Source: Vibrio porteresiae DSM 19223 (GTDB lineage Bacteria; Pseudomonadota; Gammaproteobacteria; Enterobacterales; Vibrionaceae). Taken from it: 64,000 nt of DNA. Positions 16,201-25,083 of the stretch are shown in pieces. Positions within the stretch are counted from its first letter, which is position 1; each line of letters opens with the position of its first letter. The notes under the pieces are model-generated. The model made no database searches and had not been told where the DNA came from. It saw only the letters and a list, made by a program, of their open reading frames with translations. The translations under genes and the position numbers were made by a program. The stretch spans positions 1,612,001 to 1,676,000 of the forward strand of contig NZ_AP024896.1 in assembly GCF_024347055.1 (NCBI RefSeq), in the 5' to 3' direction.

Positions 16201-17664
16201 ATGAAAGATATCTCAAACTCGCTTCTTAACAGCAATGTGTCTGTTCCAACTTACGACCGTTCAACCTTGAAAAGTCGTATCGTTCACCTCGGTTTTGGCG
16301 CATTTCATCGTGCACACCAAGGCTTATTTACTGATCTTATGCTCAGCGAGACGGGCAGTGATTGGGGCATTTGCGAGGTTAACCTATTTGGCGGAGAAGC
16401 ACTGATTCAAGCGCTACGCGCGCAAAACCATCTATACACGGTTGCTGAAAAAGGCGCACAAGGCACCGACGTGAAAGTCATTGGCTCGGTAACCGAATCT
16501 ATGCATCCTAATTTTGATGGCACTGAGGCTATTTTGGAAAAAATGGCCGAACCCCAAGTTGCTATTGTCTCAATGACCATTACAGAAAAAGGATACTGCA
16601 CGGATTCAGCAACAGGACAATTGGATAAAAATAATCCGCTCATCATCAACGACCTTGCTAATCCCACTCAACCAACATCGGCTCTCGGCTACCTCGTGCA
16701 AGCACTAAGACTGCGCCGTGAACGTGGTCTGAAGCCTTTTACCGTGATGTCTTGCGACAACGTGCAAGAAAATGGTCATGTCGCAAAAGCCGCTATACTT
16801 GAATTCGCCCAATTATTGGATCCTGAACTGCGTGATTGGATTGAAACTAACGTCACCTTCCCATGTACCATGGTGGACCGCATTGTTCCCGCAGCCACAG
16901 ACGAAACATTGGCCGAAATTGCACAACTTCTTGGTTGTGAAGATCCATGTGGTATTGCATGTGAACCGTTCCGTCAGTGGGTTATTGAAGACCATTTTGT
17001 TGCTGGTCGTCCCGATTGGAATGTGGCTGGTGCGGAATTTGTTGCCGATGTCGTCCCTTATGAAGAGATGAAGTTACGTATGCTCAATGGTAGCCACTCA
17101 TTTTTGGCTTATCTTGGCTACCTAGGCGGTTATGCACACATCTCCGACACCATGACCGACCAAGGCTACAAAAAAGCGGCTTACGACATGATGATCAAAG
17201 CGCAAGCTCCCTCTTTGAATATGCCCGGCGACACCGATCTCGAAAGCTATGCGAAGCTATTGATTGAGCGCTTCACCAACCCTAGTCTCAAACATAAAAC
17301 TTGGCAAATTGCGATGGATGGCAGCCAGAAAATCCCACAACGGATGGGCGGCAGCTTACGTTATCACCTCAAGCAAGGCACGGATTTCTCCTGGATTGCA
17401 ACAGCGATTGCTGGATGGATGCGTTATGTCGCTGGGGTAGATGAGCAAGGGAATGCGATTGATGTTCGTGATCCCATGAGCACCACACTGCGCAGCATCT
17501 GTGATGAACATGGGTTAAATGTCTCGGTGGTTCCAGCACTGCTGGCACTTGAAGCCATATTCCCAGCCGACATTGGTCAAAACCCACAAGTGATTCAAGC
17601 CGTGACGAAAGCCTATCAATCACTCATCGAACGTGGAGCGCGGGCAACAGTTGCCGCCCTTTAG
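16201..17664 (+). CDS. uxuB: Fructuronate reductase (mannitol dehydrogenase family)
   Basis: Reduces D-fructuronate to D-mannonate with NADH, linking UxaC to UxuA. The 487-aa protein has the N-terminal Rossmann region IVHLGFGAFHRAHQGLFTD, the family stretch ITEKGYCTD, PFTVMSCDNVQENG and the catalytic-lysine region EEMKLRMLNGSHSFLAYLG. This matches the polyol-specific long-chain dehydrogenase family. AGGA lies upstream of the ATG. Tagaturonate reductase (UxaB) is a relative, but the presence of uxuA and the absence of uxaA favour UxuB. uxaC starts 10 bases after its stop. Confidence 0.95.
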   Translation: MKDISNSLLNSNVSVPTYDRSTLKSRIVHLGFGAFHRAHQGLFTDLMLSETGSDWGICEVNLFGGEALIQALRAQNHLYTVAEKGAQGTDVKVIGSVTESMHPNFDGTEAILEKMAEPQVAIVSMTITEKGYCTDSATGQLDKNNPLIINDLANPTQPTSALGYLVQALRLRRERGLKPFTVMSCDNVQENGHVAKAAILEFAQLLDPELRDWIETNVTFPCTMVDRIVPAATDETLAEIAQLLGCEDPCGIACEPFRQWVIEDHFVAGRPDWNVAGAEFVADVVPYEEMKLRMLNGSHSFLAYLGYLGGYAHISDTMTDQGYKKAAYDMMIKAQAPSLNMPGDTDLESYAKLLIERFTNPSLKHKTWQIAMDGSQKIPQRMGGSLRYHLKQGTDFSWIATAIAGWMRYVAGVDEQGNAIDVRDPMSTTLRSICDEHGLNVSVVPALLALEAIFPADIGQNPQVIQAVTKAYQSLIERGARATVAAL

Positions 17665-17674
17665 GAGAGCCAAC

Positions 17675-19093
17675 ATGAAGAATTTCTTAACCGAAGATTT
17701 CTTACTGTCAAACGAGACGGCTCGCCGACTCTATTTCGAACACGCAAGTCATCAACCGATTTACGATTATCATTGCCATCTTAACCCTGCAGAAATTGCC
17801 CACAATCGTCAATTCGCCAATTTGGCGCAGATATGGCTTGAGGGTGACCATTACAAGTGGCGTTGCATGCGCTCTGCAGGGATCGATGAGCAACTGATCA
17901 CTGGCCAAGCCAGTGATTACGACAAATACATGGCTTGGGCGAAAACCGTTCCGCTCACCTTGGGCAATCCCATATACCACTGGACTCATCTTGAATTACG
18001 TAGACCATTTGGTATTACCAATACCTTGTTTGGCCCAGAGACTGCCGATGCGGTTTGGAATCAATGCAATGAGCTGCTTTCCACAACCGACTTTACCGCT
18101 CGTGGCATTATGCAACAGATGAATGTGGTCATGGTGGGGACAACAGACGATCCGATCGATTCTTTAGAGCATCACCAAGCGATCGCTCAAGACACTTCTT
18201 TTTCCACCAAAGTGTGCCCAAGCTGGCGTCCAGATAAAGCGTTTAAGATTGAGCTCGATACCTTCACCGATTACATCAAGATGCTTGGCCGTTCTGCTGA
18301 CATCGAAATATCCCGCTTTGCCGACCTTATTGCTGCGCTAGATAAGCGATTGATTCACTTCAACCAACATGGCTGCCGCTCAGCAGACCACGGTATTGAA
18401 GTGGTACGATATGCGCCAATCCCAACCGAGCAAACACTGGATAAGCTCCTTTCTCGTCGCCTCAATGGTGAGTCACTTTCCGAGCTGGAATGCGCACAAT
18501 ATTCAACAGCCGTGCAGGTATGGCTAGGTCAGCGTTACGCGCAACTGGGCTGGGTCATGCAACTGCACATCGGCGCACAACGCAACAATAATAGCCGCAT
18601 GTTCCTGCAGTTAGGCGCTGATACAGGGTTTGATTCTATTGGGGATAAACCTTTTGCCTTTGAATTGGCTCATTTACTCGATGAAATGGATAAAACCAAC
18701 CAACTGCCACGCACCATTTTGTATTGCCTCAATCCACGAGATAACGAAATGATGGCAACGATGATTGGCAATTTCCAAGGCGGAGGCATTGCAGGCAAAG
18801 TGCAATTTGGTTCTGGTTGGTGGTTTAACGATCAAAAAGATGGCATGCAGCGCCAAATGGAGCAGTTGTCTTCATTAGGTCTACTGAGCCAATTCGTGGG
18901 GATGCTGACGGACTCGCGCAGTTTTCTCTCTTATACCCGTCATGAGTATTTTCGTCGCATTTTATGTAATTTGGTTGGGCGCTGGGCTGAAAACGGTGAA
19001 ATCCCGCACGATATGTCACTCCTTGGTCCCATGATTGAAAACATCTGTTTCGGCAATGCTCAACGTTACTTTGAAGAGAGAAACCCACAATGA
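17675..19093 (+). CDS. uxaC: Glucuronate isomerase
   Basis: Converts D-glucuronate to D-fructuronate (and galacturonate to tagaturonate), the entry step of the pathway. The start at 17675 gives MKNFLTEDFLLSNETARRLY, the usual UxaC opening, with GGAG upstream; the frame extends further back but inside the end of uxuB. The amidohydrolase-fold metal motif YDYHCHLNP is at residues about 30-38. GWVMQLHIGAQRNNN and MLTDSRSFLSYTRHEYFRR are also family-typical. Its TGA overlaps the kdgK start in ATGA, suggesting translational coupling. Confidence 0.97.
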   Translation: MKNFLTEDFLLSNETARRLYFEHASHQPIYDYHCHLNPAEIAHNRQFANLAQIWLEGDHYKWRCMRSAGIDEQLITGQASDYDKYMAWAKTVPLTLGNPIYHWTHLELRRPFGITNTLFGPETADAVWNQCNELLSTTDFTARGIMQQMNVVMVGTTDDPIDSLEHHQAIAQDTSFSTKVCPSWRPDKAFKIELDTFTDYIKMLGRSADIEISRFADLIAALDKRLIHFNQHGCRSADHGIEVVRYAPIPTEQTLDKLLSRRLNGESLSELECAQYSTAVQVWLGQRYAQLGWVMQLHIGAQRNNNSRMFLQLGADTGFDSIGDKPFAFELAHLLDEMDKTNQLPRTILYCLNPRDNEMMATMIGNFQGGGIAGKVQFGSGWWFNDQKDGMQRQMEQLSSLGLLSQFVGMLTDSRSFLSYTRHEYFRRILCNLVGRWAENGEIPHDMSLLGPMIENICFGNAQRYFEERNPQ

Positions 19094-20052
19094 AACACAT
19101 TGCGATTATTGGTGAATGCATGATAGAGCTGAATGGCAAACCATTTGGGGCTATGCAGCAAACCTTCGGGGGAGATACGCTCAATGCGGCGGTGTACCTG
19201 TGCCGTGGCCAAGAAGCCAATCTCAATGGAGAGGCAATTCAAGTCTCTTATGTCACCGCGCTCGGTTCAGATCCCATCAGTAAAGGCATGTTGTCCCGGT
19301 GGGAGAACGAAGGCATTAGTACACAATGGGTTTTAGAGGACGATACTCGTACTCCAGGTTTGTATCTCATCCAATTAGATGATCAAGGTGAACGGACCTT
19401 CTTATATTGGCGTAATCAATCTGCTGCCAAATACCTGTTGCAACACCCCAACTTTGGGCTGCTTAAACAAGCATTAAATCAAGTCGACATGGTGTTCATC
19501 AGTGGTATCTCTCTCGCCATTTTACCCGAAGAAGATCGTTGGGCATTGATCCACTGGTTACACCAACTCAAAGAACACAATGTTGAAATCGCCTTTGACA
19601 GCAACTTCCGTCCGGCATTATGGCCACAAGACCAACACCATACTGTCCGAGAGTTCTATCAAGCTCTGTACGCAATAACCGACTTCGCTCTAGTGACCTT
19701 TGACGATGAACAGTTGATTTGGGGAGATAACACGCCAACTCAAACGTTGCAACGTCTAGCCACCGATGGAGTGAAAAAGTGCATCATTAAATTGGGTGCT
19801 GAGGGCTGTTTGGTTCAAGACTTCACCACGGATTTTCCTCCCCAATCTGTCCCCACCCAGAAGATTGATGCGGTCGTCGATACTACATCCGCTGGTGACT
19901 CTTTTAACGGCGGTTTTCTTTCTGCCTATCTTTGCGGTGAGGATCTTATCACCGCTTGCCAACGCGGCAATACATTGGCTGGCACCGTCATTCAACACCA
20001 AGGCGCCATTATTCCCAAAGCATTAACTCAGGCCGCTCTTGGCATTATTTAA
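19090..20052 (+). CDS. kdgK: 2-dehydro-3-deoxygluconokinase (PfkB family)
   Basis: Phosphorylates 2-keto-3-deoxygluconate from UxuA to KDPG using ATP. The 320-aa protein opens KHIAIIGECMIELNG, carries a substrate region GGDTLNAAVYL, and ends with the PfkB signature VDTTSAGDSFNGGFLSAYL containing the anion hole and catalytic Asp (about residue 260). It is coupled to uxaC by a 4-base ATGA overlap and followed by eda after 9 bases. Confidence 0.96.
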   Translation: MKHIAIIGECMIELNGKPFGAMQQTFGGDTLNAAVYLCRGQEANLNGEAIQVSYVTALGSDPISKGMLSRWENEGISTQWVLEDDTRTPGLYLIQLDDQGERTFLYWRNQSAAKYLLQHPNFGLLKQALNQVDMVFISGISLAILPEEDRWALIHWLHQLKEHNVEIAFDSNFRPALWPQDQHHTVREFYQALYAITDFALVTFDDEQLIWGDNTPTQTLQRLATDGVKKCIIKLGAEGCLVQDFTTDFPPQSVPTQKIDAVVDTTSAGDSFNGGFLSAYLCGEDLITACQRGNTLAGTVIQHQGAIIPKALTQAALGII

Positions 20053-20061
20053 GGATCGTAT

Positions 20062-20691
20062 ATGTCTACCATTACTGAACAATTAAAAGCTCTAAAAGTC
20101 ATTCCTGTCATCGCTATTGATAAGGCCAGTGACATTATTCCCTTGGGACAAGTGTTAGCCGAGAACGGATTACCAACAGCCGAAATTACCTTTCGCTCCG
20201 ATGCTGCCGCAGAAGCCATTCGCTTGCTGCGTCAAAGCCAACCAGACATGCTGATTGGTGCCGGAACCGTGCTGACTCGTGAACAAGTCATAGAAGCCAA
20301 AGAAGCTGGTGCGACTTTTATTGTTTCACCTGGTCTTAACCCCAATACCGTCAAAGCATGCCAAGAATTGGGCATTGACATCATTCCTGGGGTAAACAAC
20401 CCGTCAACTATTGAGGCAGCACTAGAATTAGGTCTGAATACCCTCAAGTTTTTCCCAGCCGAAGCATCAGGCGGTATCAATATGCTCAAAGCTTTACTGG
20501 CCCCCTACACTAACATTCAACTCATGCCAACAGGTGGGGTTACGCCTGCCAATATACGTGACTACCTTGCGATTCCTCGCGTGATAGCCTGTGGCGGTAC
20601 ATGGATGGTAGACAAAAAGCTCATTGCCGCAGGTCAATGGGAAGAGCTGGCTCGTCTTACTCGCGAAGCCGTAGAGCTTGTTCATCACTAA
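20062..20691 (+). CDS. eda: KDPG aldolase (2-dehydro-3-deoxyphosphogluconate aldolase)
   Basis: Cleaves KDPG to pyruvate and glyceraldehyde 3-phosphate. The 209-aa protein has the catalytic Glu in AEITFRSDAA (about residue 44), the phosphate-binding GAGTVL, IVSPGLNP and the Schiff-base Lys in NTLKFFPAEASGG (about residue 132). It is the last enzyme of the uronate operon. If the genome has another eda copy with edd, this one would be dedicated to uronates; that cannot be seen here. Confidence 0.97.
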   Translation: MSTITEQLKALKVIPVIAIDKASDIIPLGQVLAENGLPTAEITFRSDAAAEAIRLLRQSQPDMLIGAGTVLTREQVIEAKEAGATFIVSPGLNPNTVKACQELGIDIIPGVNNPSTIEAALELGLNTLKFFPAEASGGINMLKALLAPYTNIQLMPTGGVTPANIRDYLAIPRVIACGGTWMVDKKLIAAGQWEELARLTREAVELVHH

Positions 20692-20731
20692 TCTAGGTAA
20701 CTCACCTAATGACTCATTTGAGGAAATAATC

Positions 20732-21097
20732 ATGCAACTCACATGGAAAGATGGTTCAATCCCACATCAACTGGCGCTCAATGAGATCGATGGGCATACA
20801 CAAATTCAGATGACGATCGTCAAAGACGTTGAACCTGAACAGATCACCTTAACCTTATCCGCACCTTTAGAGCAGTTAAGTCAAGCGTGGCAAGAGGTCG
20901 CAATGCCCGTATCAGAAGCCTATGACGATGGCAATTTGTACACTCAAACACGCTGCCTATTTAACCTTACTGAAGGGTGCGTGTTGTGGCTCGTTAATCA
21001 CGTCAAAATGCCGAATGGCAAAAAAATGTCAGCAGACCGTTTGGTGTGGATCCCCGCAATGAATGCCATAGCCGGTAAATTAACCGCCATTAAATAA
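20732..21097 (+). CDS. Unknown 121-aa protein at the end of the uronate operon
   Basis: I do not recognise this family. The start at 20732 has GAGGAA at the right spacing; an in-frame ATG at 20678 lies inside eda and is unlikely. The product (MQLTWKDGSIPHQLAL...) is soluble, without signal peptide or membrane helix, and looks like an all-beta fold with alternating hydrophobics (HTQIQMTIV, QITLTLSAPLEQL). Its position 40 bases behind eda and ahead of a convergent terminator makes it part of the operon by inference, so a role in sugar-acid metabolism or regulation is possible. Confidence 0.75.
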   Translation: MQLTWKDGSIPHQLALNEIDGHTQIQMTIVKDVEPEQITLTLSAPLEQLSQAWQEVAMPVSEAYDDGNLYTQTRCLFNLTEGCVLWLVNHVKMPNGKKMSADRLVWIPAMNAIAGKLTAIK

Positions 21098-21132
21098 TCC
21101 GCAACGCATCTGTCGGCTTAGTAAAAAAGTAC

Positions 21133-21160
21133 AAAAAAGGCCGCGTCATTTTGAGCGGCC
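21133..21160 (-). terminator. Terminator of the iron alcohol dehydrogenase gene
   Basis: On the minus strand GGCCGC pairs with GCGGCC around a 10-base loop and is followed by six T residues, 20 bases past the dehydrogenase stop. It also separates the convergent uronate operon. Confidence 0.85.
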
Positions 21161-21180
21161 TATCGTTACACATCAATGCA

Positions 21181-22311
21181 TTAACTTAATTGAAATGCCT
21201 GCCTAAACATGGCATTCACTTCGTCTTCTGACGGTTTCACTTTACAGTTACCTTTGATAGCCGGTGCTGCCACCGCTTTAGCACTGTATTTAGCGATGTC
21301 ATCTTTGGTGAGCACTTCCACTTCGCCCAACAGTTTGCTCAACAACGCCTTAAATTCACTCAACTTACTCATGCCAAGAGCAGCAAGGATTTCCGCCACC
21401 AGCTGAGGTTCACTCTCTTGCACTACGGCCATGTACTCAGCAAGCAGCAAGCCATTCGCGCGACCATGGTCAATATTCTTGAAGTAGGTCAACGAGTAGC
21501 CCATCGCATGCACTGCTGTTGTTCCGGTCTGGGCAATCACCATGCCCGCCAGCATGGCACACTGCATTAAATCTTGTCTCACGGCTTCATCAAGCAGGCT
21601 GACATCGCCAGAGCCAACAGCATCACACATCGCAGGGGCAGCTTTCACAAAATAGCGAATACTCTCTTTCGCTAACGCATCAGAGACCAGTGAGGAACGA
21701 ATACTCAACATGCCTTCCACTGAATGAGATAGCGCATCAACTGCCGTATTAATGGTTGTGGTAACCGGCAATCCCAGCATGTATTTTGCATCCACAAACG
21801 CCACTTTAGGGAATAGAATCTCAGCGGCAATGCTGGTTTTGGTTTCCAATACATCGTTGGTTAGAATCGAATATTGAGTGACCTCTGAGCCAGTCCCAGC
21901 AGTCGTTGGTACGGCTATGATCGGTAATACATCCGCAGCGTATTGACCATTAAACAAGTCTTCGGGCTGAATGTCTTGCTTCGCCAGCAAGGCCATCGCT
22001 TTCGCCGCATCCATAGGGGAACCACCACCAATGGCCACAATAAAATCGGCCTGATTCGCTTTGGCAAACTCAGCACCTTCGTAAGCACAGGCAATTGTTG
22101 GGTTAGCCATTACTTTATCAAAGACAACGTAATCAATACCTTGTTGTTCTAAAGCTGTGATCACATCTTGTTGTGACCCATTTTTTTTCGCGGAAGAGCG
22201 TCCAGTCACCAACATCGCTTTGGTGCCGAACGTTTTAAACACATCGCTATTCGCAACAATGCAATTTTTGCCAGAAAACACTTTGGTTGGCATATGGTAT
22301 TTGTAATTCAT
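21181..22311 (-). CDS. Iron-containing alcohol dehydrogenase (type III)
   Basis: NAD(P)-linked dehydrogenase. The start at 22311 (MNYKYHMPTKVFSGKN) is chosen over the long upstream frame because AAGAGAA precedes it and the 376-aa length fits the family. The nucleotide-binding GGGSPMDAAKAMA and the metal ligands in DALSHSVEG and HAMGYSLTYFKNIDHG (Asp plus three His) are intact. It is the last gene of the pyrimidine catabolic run, so an attractive role is reduction of malonate semialdehyde, the product of beta-alanine transamination, to 3-hydroxypropionate. That is inference from context; the family covers many alcohols. Confidence 0.9.
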   Translation of the reverse strand: MNYKYHMPTKVFSGKNCIVANSDVFKTFGTKAMLVTGRSSAKKNGSQQDVITALEQQGIDYVVFDKVMANPTIACAYEGAEFAKANQADFIVAIGGGSPMDAAKAMALLAKQDIQPEDLFNGQYAADVLPIIAVPTTAGTGSEVTQYSILTNDVLETKTSIAAEILFPKVAFVDAKYMLGLPVTTTINTAVDALSHSVEGMLSIRSSLVSDALAKESIRYFVKAAPAMCDAVGSGDVSLLDEAVRQDLMQCAMLAGMVIAQTGTTAVHAMGYSLTYFKNIDHGRANGLLLAEYMAVVQESEPQLVAEILAALGMSKLSEFKALLSKLLGEVEVLTKDDIAKYSAKAVAAPAIKGNCKVKPSEDEVNAMFRQAFQLS

Positions 22312-22422
22312 GCTGTTCTCTTTTTTCAAAATCCGTTTGATCTTACCTTGATGTAACGCATTTTCATTAACCTCTGACGACGCAGAGGTCAAATAGAAAA
22401 TGGCTATACCCAACTTTAACTC

Positions 22423-23787
22423 TCAGCGTTTTTCGCGTTTCACAAATTGGCCCCAACCCGGTTCTCCGATAAAATCGCCATGATCGTACACCAAGCGACC
22501 GCGTGAATAGGTTTGAATAGGATACCCTTTTAACTGAATGCCTTCCCAAATGGTGTGGTCGTAATCGGAATGCATTTTATCAACGGTGATGGTGAAATCG
22601 ATATCCGGATCGTAAATCACGATATCCGCATCTTTACCCACAGCAATACTGCCTTTGTTAGCACAACCGAAAATCTTCGCTGGATTCGTTGAGCACAACT
22701 CTATCGCACGGTTAAACGAAATTTTACCTTGGTTAGCGGCAGAAAGCATATACGGGTACAAGTTTTCGACCCCTGCACATCCATTAGGAATTTTAGTGAA
22801 ATCGTCAATGCCCCAATCTTTTTCATAGGATTGGAATGGACAGTGATCGGTCGCCACTACATCAATCTCGCCATTTTTAATCGCCTTCCACAAGGCATCT
22901 TGGCTCTCTTGACCTTTCATCGGTGGTGAACATACGAAGTTGCGCCCATCTTCGCGTTTATAAACATCGCAGGTAAATTCTAAGTATTGAGGGCAGGTTT
23001 CTATGTAAATGTCGCTGTGCTCTTTTCTGGCTTCGATCGCGGCTTCCAATCCTTCTTTGTCTGCCATATGCACCAAATACAAAGGCGCTTGTAAATGTTT
23101 AGCCCAGTGCACAGCACGTTTATCCGCTTCCGCTTCCACATATTCAGGACGACTTAAATAGTGATACCAAGCCGAGGTTTTCCCTTCCGCTAAGAAAGTC
23201 TCAATGTTGTAATCAATCAGATCGGGGTTTTCCGCATGCAAATTGATCATCGCACCGACTTCTTTTGCTTTAAGCAGCAATCGAGCAAAGGTGCCATCAT
23301 CAACCATCATCCCTTCTTTCTTATAAACAAAGAAACACTTAAAGCTGGTGATGCCGGACTCAACCGCAGAAGCCATCTCTTCCAAAATCGCGCCGTCGTT
23401 TAAATCCGTAATAATACAGTGGTAAGCATAATCGACACACGCTTCTTTGGCGCAAATGGCCTTTTTGGAGTCGATCACCTCTTTGATGGTCATGCCTTTG
23501 CGCTGCATTGGGTAATCGAATACCGTGGTCACACCACCACACGCGGCTGCGCGAGTGCCGGCTAAATAGCTGTCGGCTGATGTTGTACCACCAAAAGGCA
23601 TCGCCAGGTGCGTGTGCACGTCAATGGCACCGGGCAACACCAGTTTGCCCTTGGCATCAACAACAGTTATCCCCGCTGTCGGTAAATTGCTGCCAATCGC
23701 AATAATCTTGCCATCCGAAATCATCACATCTGCTTTTACGGTTTCGCTAGCAGTTACCACGGAACCATTTTTGATTATCATATCCAT
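22423..23787 (-). CDS. hydA: Dihydropyrimidinase
   Basis: Opens the ring of dihydrouracil or dihydrothymine to N-carbamoyl-beta-amino acids. The start at 23787 (MDMIIKNGSVVTASE) has AAGGAAGAG upstream; the ATG at 23811 overlaps the preceding gene. Amidohydrolase metal ligands are seen in GAIDVHTHLAMPFGG, the carbamylated Lys region GITSFKCFFVYKKEG, LHAENPD, VHMADKEG and VVATDHCPF. Length 454 aa is normal. A hydantoinase of the same family could look alike, but preA and the amidase next door support dihydropyrimidinase. Confidence 0.93.
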   Translation of the reverse strand: MDMIIKNGSVVTASETVKADVMISDGKIIAIGSNLPTAGITVVDAKGKLVLPGAIDVHTHLAMPFGGTTSADSYLAGTRAAACGGVTTVFDYPMQRKGMTIKEVIDSKKAICAKEACVDYAYHCIITDLNDGAILEEMASAVESGITSFKCFFVYKKEGMMVDDGTFARLLLKAKEVGAMINLHAENPDLIDYNIETFLAEGKTSAWYHYLSRPEYVEAEADKRAVHWAKHLQAPLYLVHMADKEGLEAAIEARKEHSDIYIETCPQYLEFTCDVYKREDGRNFVCSPPMKGQESQDALWKAIKNGEIDVVATDHCPFQSYEKDWGIDDFTKIPNGCAGVENLYPYMLSAANQGKISFNRAIELCSTNPAKIFGCANKGSIAVGKDADIVIYDPDIDFTITVDKMHSDYDHTIWEGIQLKGYPIQTYSRGRLVYDHGDFIGEPGWGQFVKREKR

Positions 23788-23800
23788 ATGAGTCTCTTCC

Positions 23801-25063
23801 TTATTCTGCATCGGCTTTTAACACGGCATTAAGCAGCACTGTCGCCCCAGCCGTACACTGTTCCGGTGATGAGTATTCCAACTCGCAATGTGACAAGCCA
23901 TCTTTGGACTGCACAAAAATCATGGTGGTAGGAATCATATACGCCACAAATTGAGCATCGTGCCCTGCGCCAGAATGAAGCACTTGATGGGAAACGCCCG
24001 ATTCTTCAGCCGCTTCTTTTACAAAACTCACTAGAGTATCGTTCCAATACACAGTGTCACGGTTCCACATTTTTTCCACGTCGCAACGGCAACCTGCCCA
24101 ACTTTTCTCTGCACACGATTTGACCACAGCAAGTACTTGCTCTAAAACCGCAGCACTTTCATGGCGGACATCAATGGAAAAATCGACCGCATCAGGCACG
24201 CACGTATGAACATTAGGATGACACTCAATTTCCCCCGTGGTGTACACCAAATCGGAGTGACCTAATTTATCGATCTCATCATGGAGATAGCAAAGCGCTT
24301 GAGAAGCGGCATACAACGCATCACGACGTTTTGGCATCGGAAACGTCCCTGCATGGACAGTTTGACCATAAAAACGTAGACGGTAGTTAAACATACCTAA
24401 GACACAATCCACCACACCAATGTCATTACCCGCATCTTCCAAAATTGGCCCTTGTTCGATGTGAATTTCAAACATGCATTTATAAGCTTCAGGTGAAAGT
24501 CGATAAGCGCTATCACCTTTGAAACCAGAGGAGTCTAGTGCCTGACCAAAGGTCGTCTCTTTATCCAACACACTTTTTGATTGCAGCATGTTATCGAGTT
24601 GAAATTTGCCTTTGATGTCTGCGGGTAAATAGTCATAACACACAATGCCCGACACCATCATGGCGGGTGGATAAAGCGAACCTTCTTCATTGGTCCAAAT
24701 CATGGCGGTTAACGGGTGTTTATGCGGAATGTCTTGCTCAGCCACCGTTTCGAGCACTTCCATGGCGGACATCACACCTAAAATGCCATCGTAGTTGCCA
24801 CCATTTTTAACAGAGTCAGAATGTGACCCCATCACGATACGTTTCGCTTTAGGATCCGTTCCGGCAAGCGTCGCGTAAACATTAGCGACGTCATCAATTT
24901 CAATTGTCGCGCCAATCGCTTCCATTCGTTTGATAAATTCATTACGCACCAATATATCTTCTGGTGAAAGGGTATAGCGGGTAATCCCTCCATGTCCGGC
25001 ATCACCAAATTGGCTAAACGTTGTGATTTTATCGGTCATTCTTTCTAAATTACATTGATACAT
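23801..25063 (-). CDS. M20-family N-carbamoyl-amino acid amidase (beta-ureidopropionase type)
   Basis: Hydrolyses N-carbamoyl-beta-alanine to beta-alanine, CO2 and ammonia, the third step of reductive pyrimidine breakdown. Zn ligand motifs of the HyuC/AllC/beta-alanine synthase branch are present: MGSHSDSVKNGGNYDG, WTNEEGSLYPPAMM, FEIHIEQGPILED and SGAGHDAQ with a late CELEYS. GAGG lies 9 bases before the ATG at 25063, which supports this start over the internal ATG. Genes on both sides belong to the same pathway, with gaps of 13 and 20 bases. Confidence 0.9.
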   Translation of the reverse strand: MYQCNLERMTDKITTFSQFGDAGHGGITRYTLSPEDILVRNEFIKRMEAIGATIEIDDVANVYATLAGTDPKAKRIVMGSHSDSVKNGGNYDGILGVMSAMEVLETVAEQDIPHKHPLTAMIWTNEEGSLYPPAMMVSGIVCYDYLPADIKGKFQLDNMLQSKSVLDKETTFGQALDSSGFKGDSAYRLSPEAYKCMFEIHIEQGPILEDAGNDIGVVDCVLGMFNYRLRFYGQTVHAGTFPMPKRRDALYAASQALCYLHDEIDKLGHSDLVYTTGEIECHPNVHTCVPDAVDFSIDVRHESAAVLEQVLAVVKSCAEKSWAGCRCDVEKMWNRDTVYWNDTLVSFVKEAAEESGVSHQVLHSGAGHDAQFVAYMIPTTMIFVQSKDGLSHCELEYSSPEQCTAGATVLLNAVLKADAE

Positions 25064-25083
25064 GGTTATACCTCTAAATCCTT

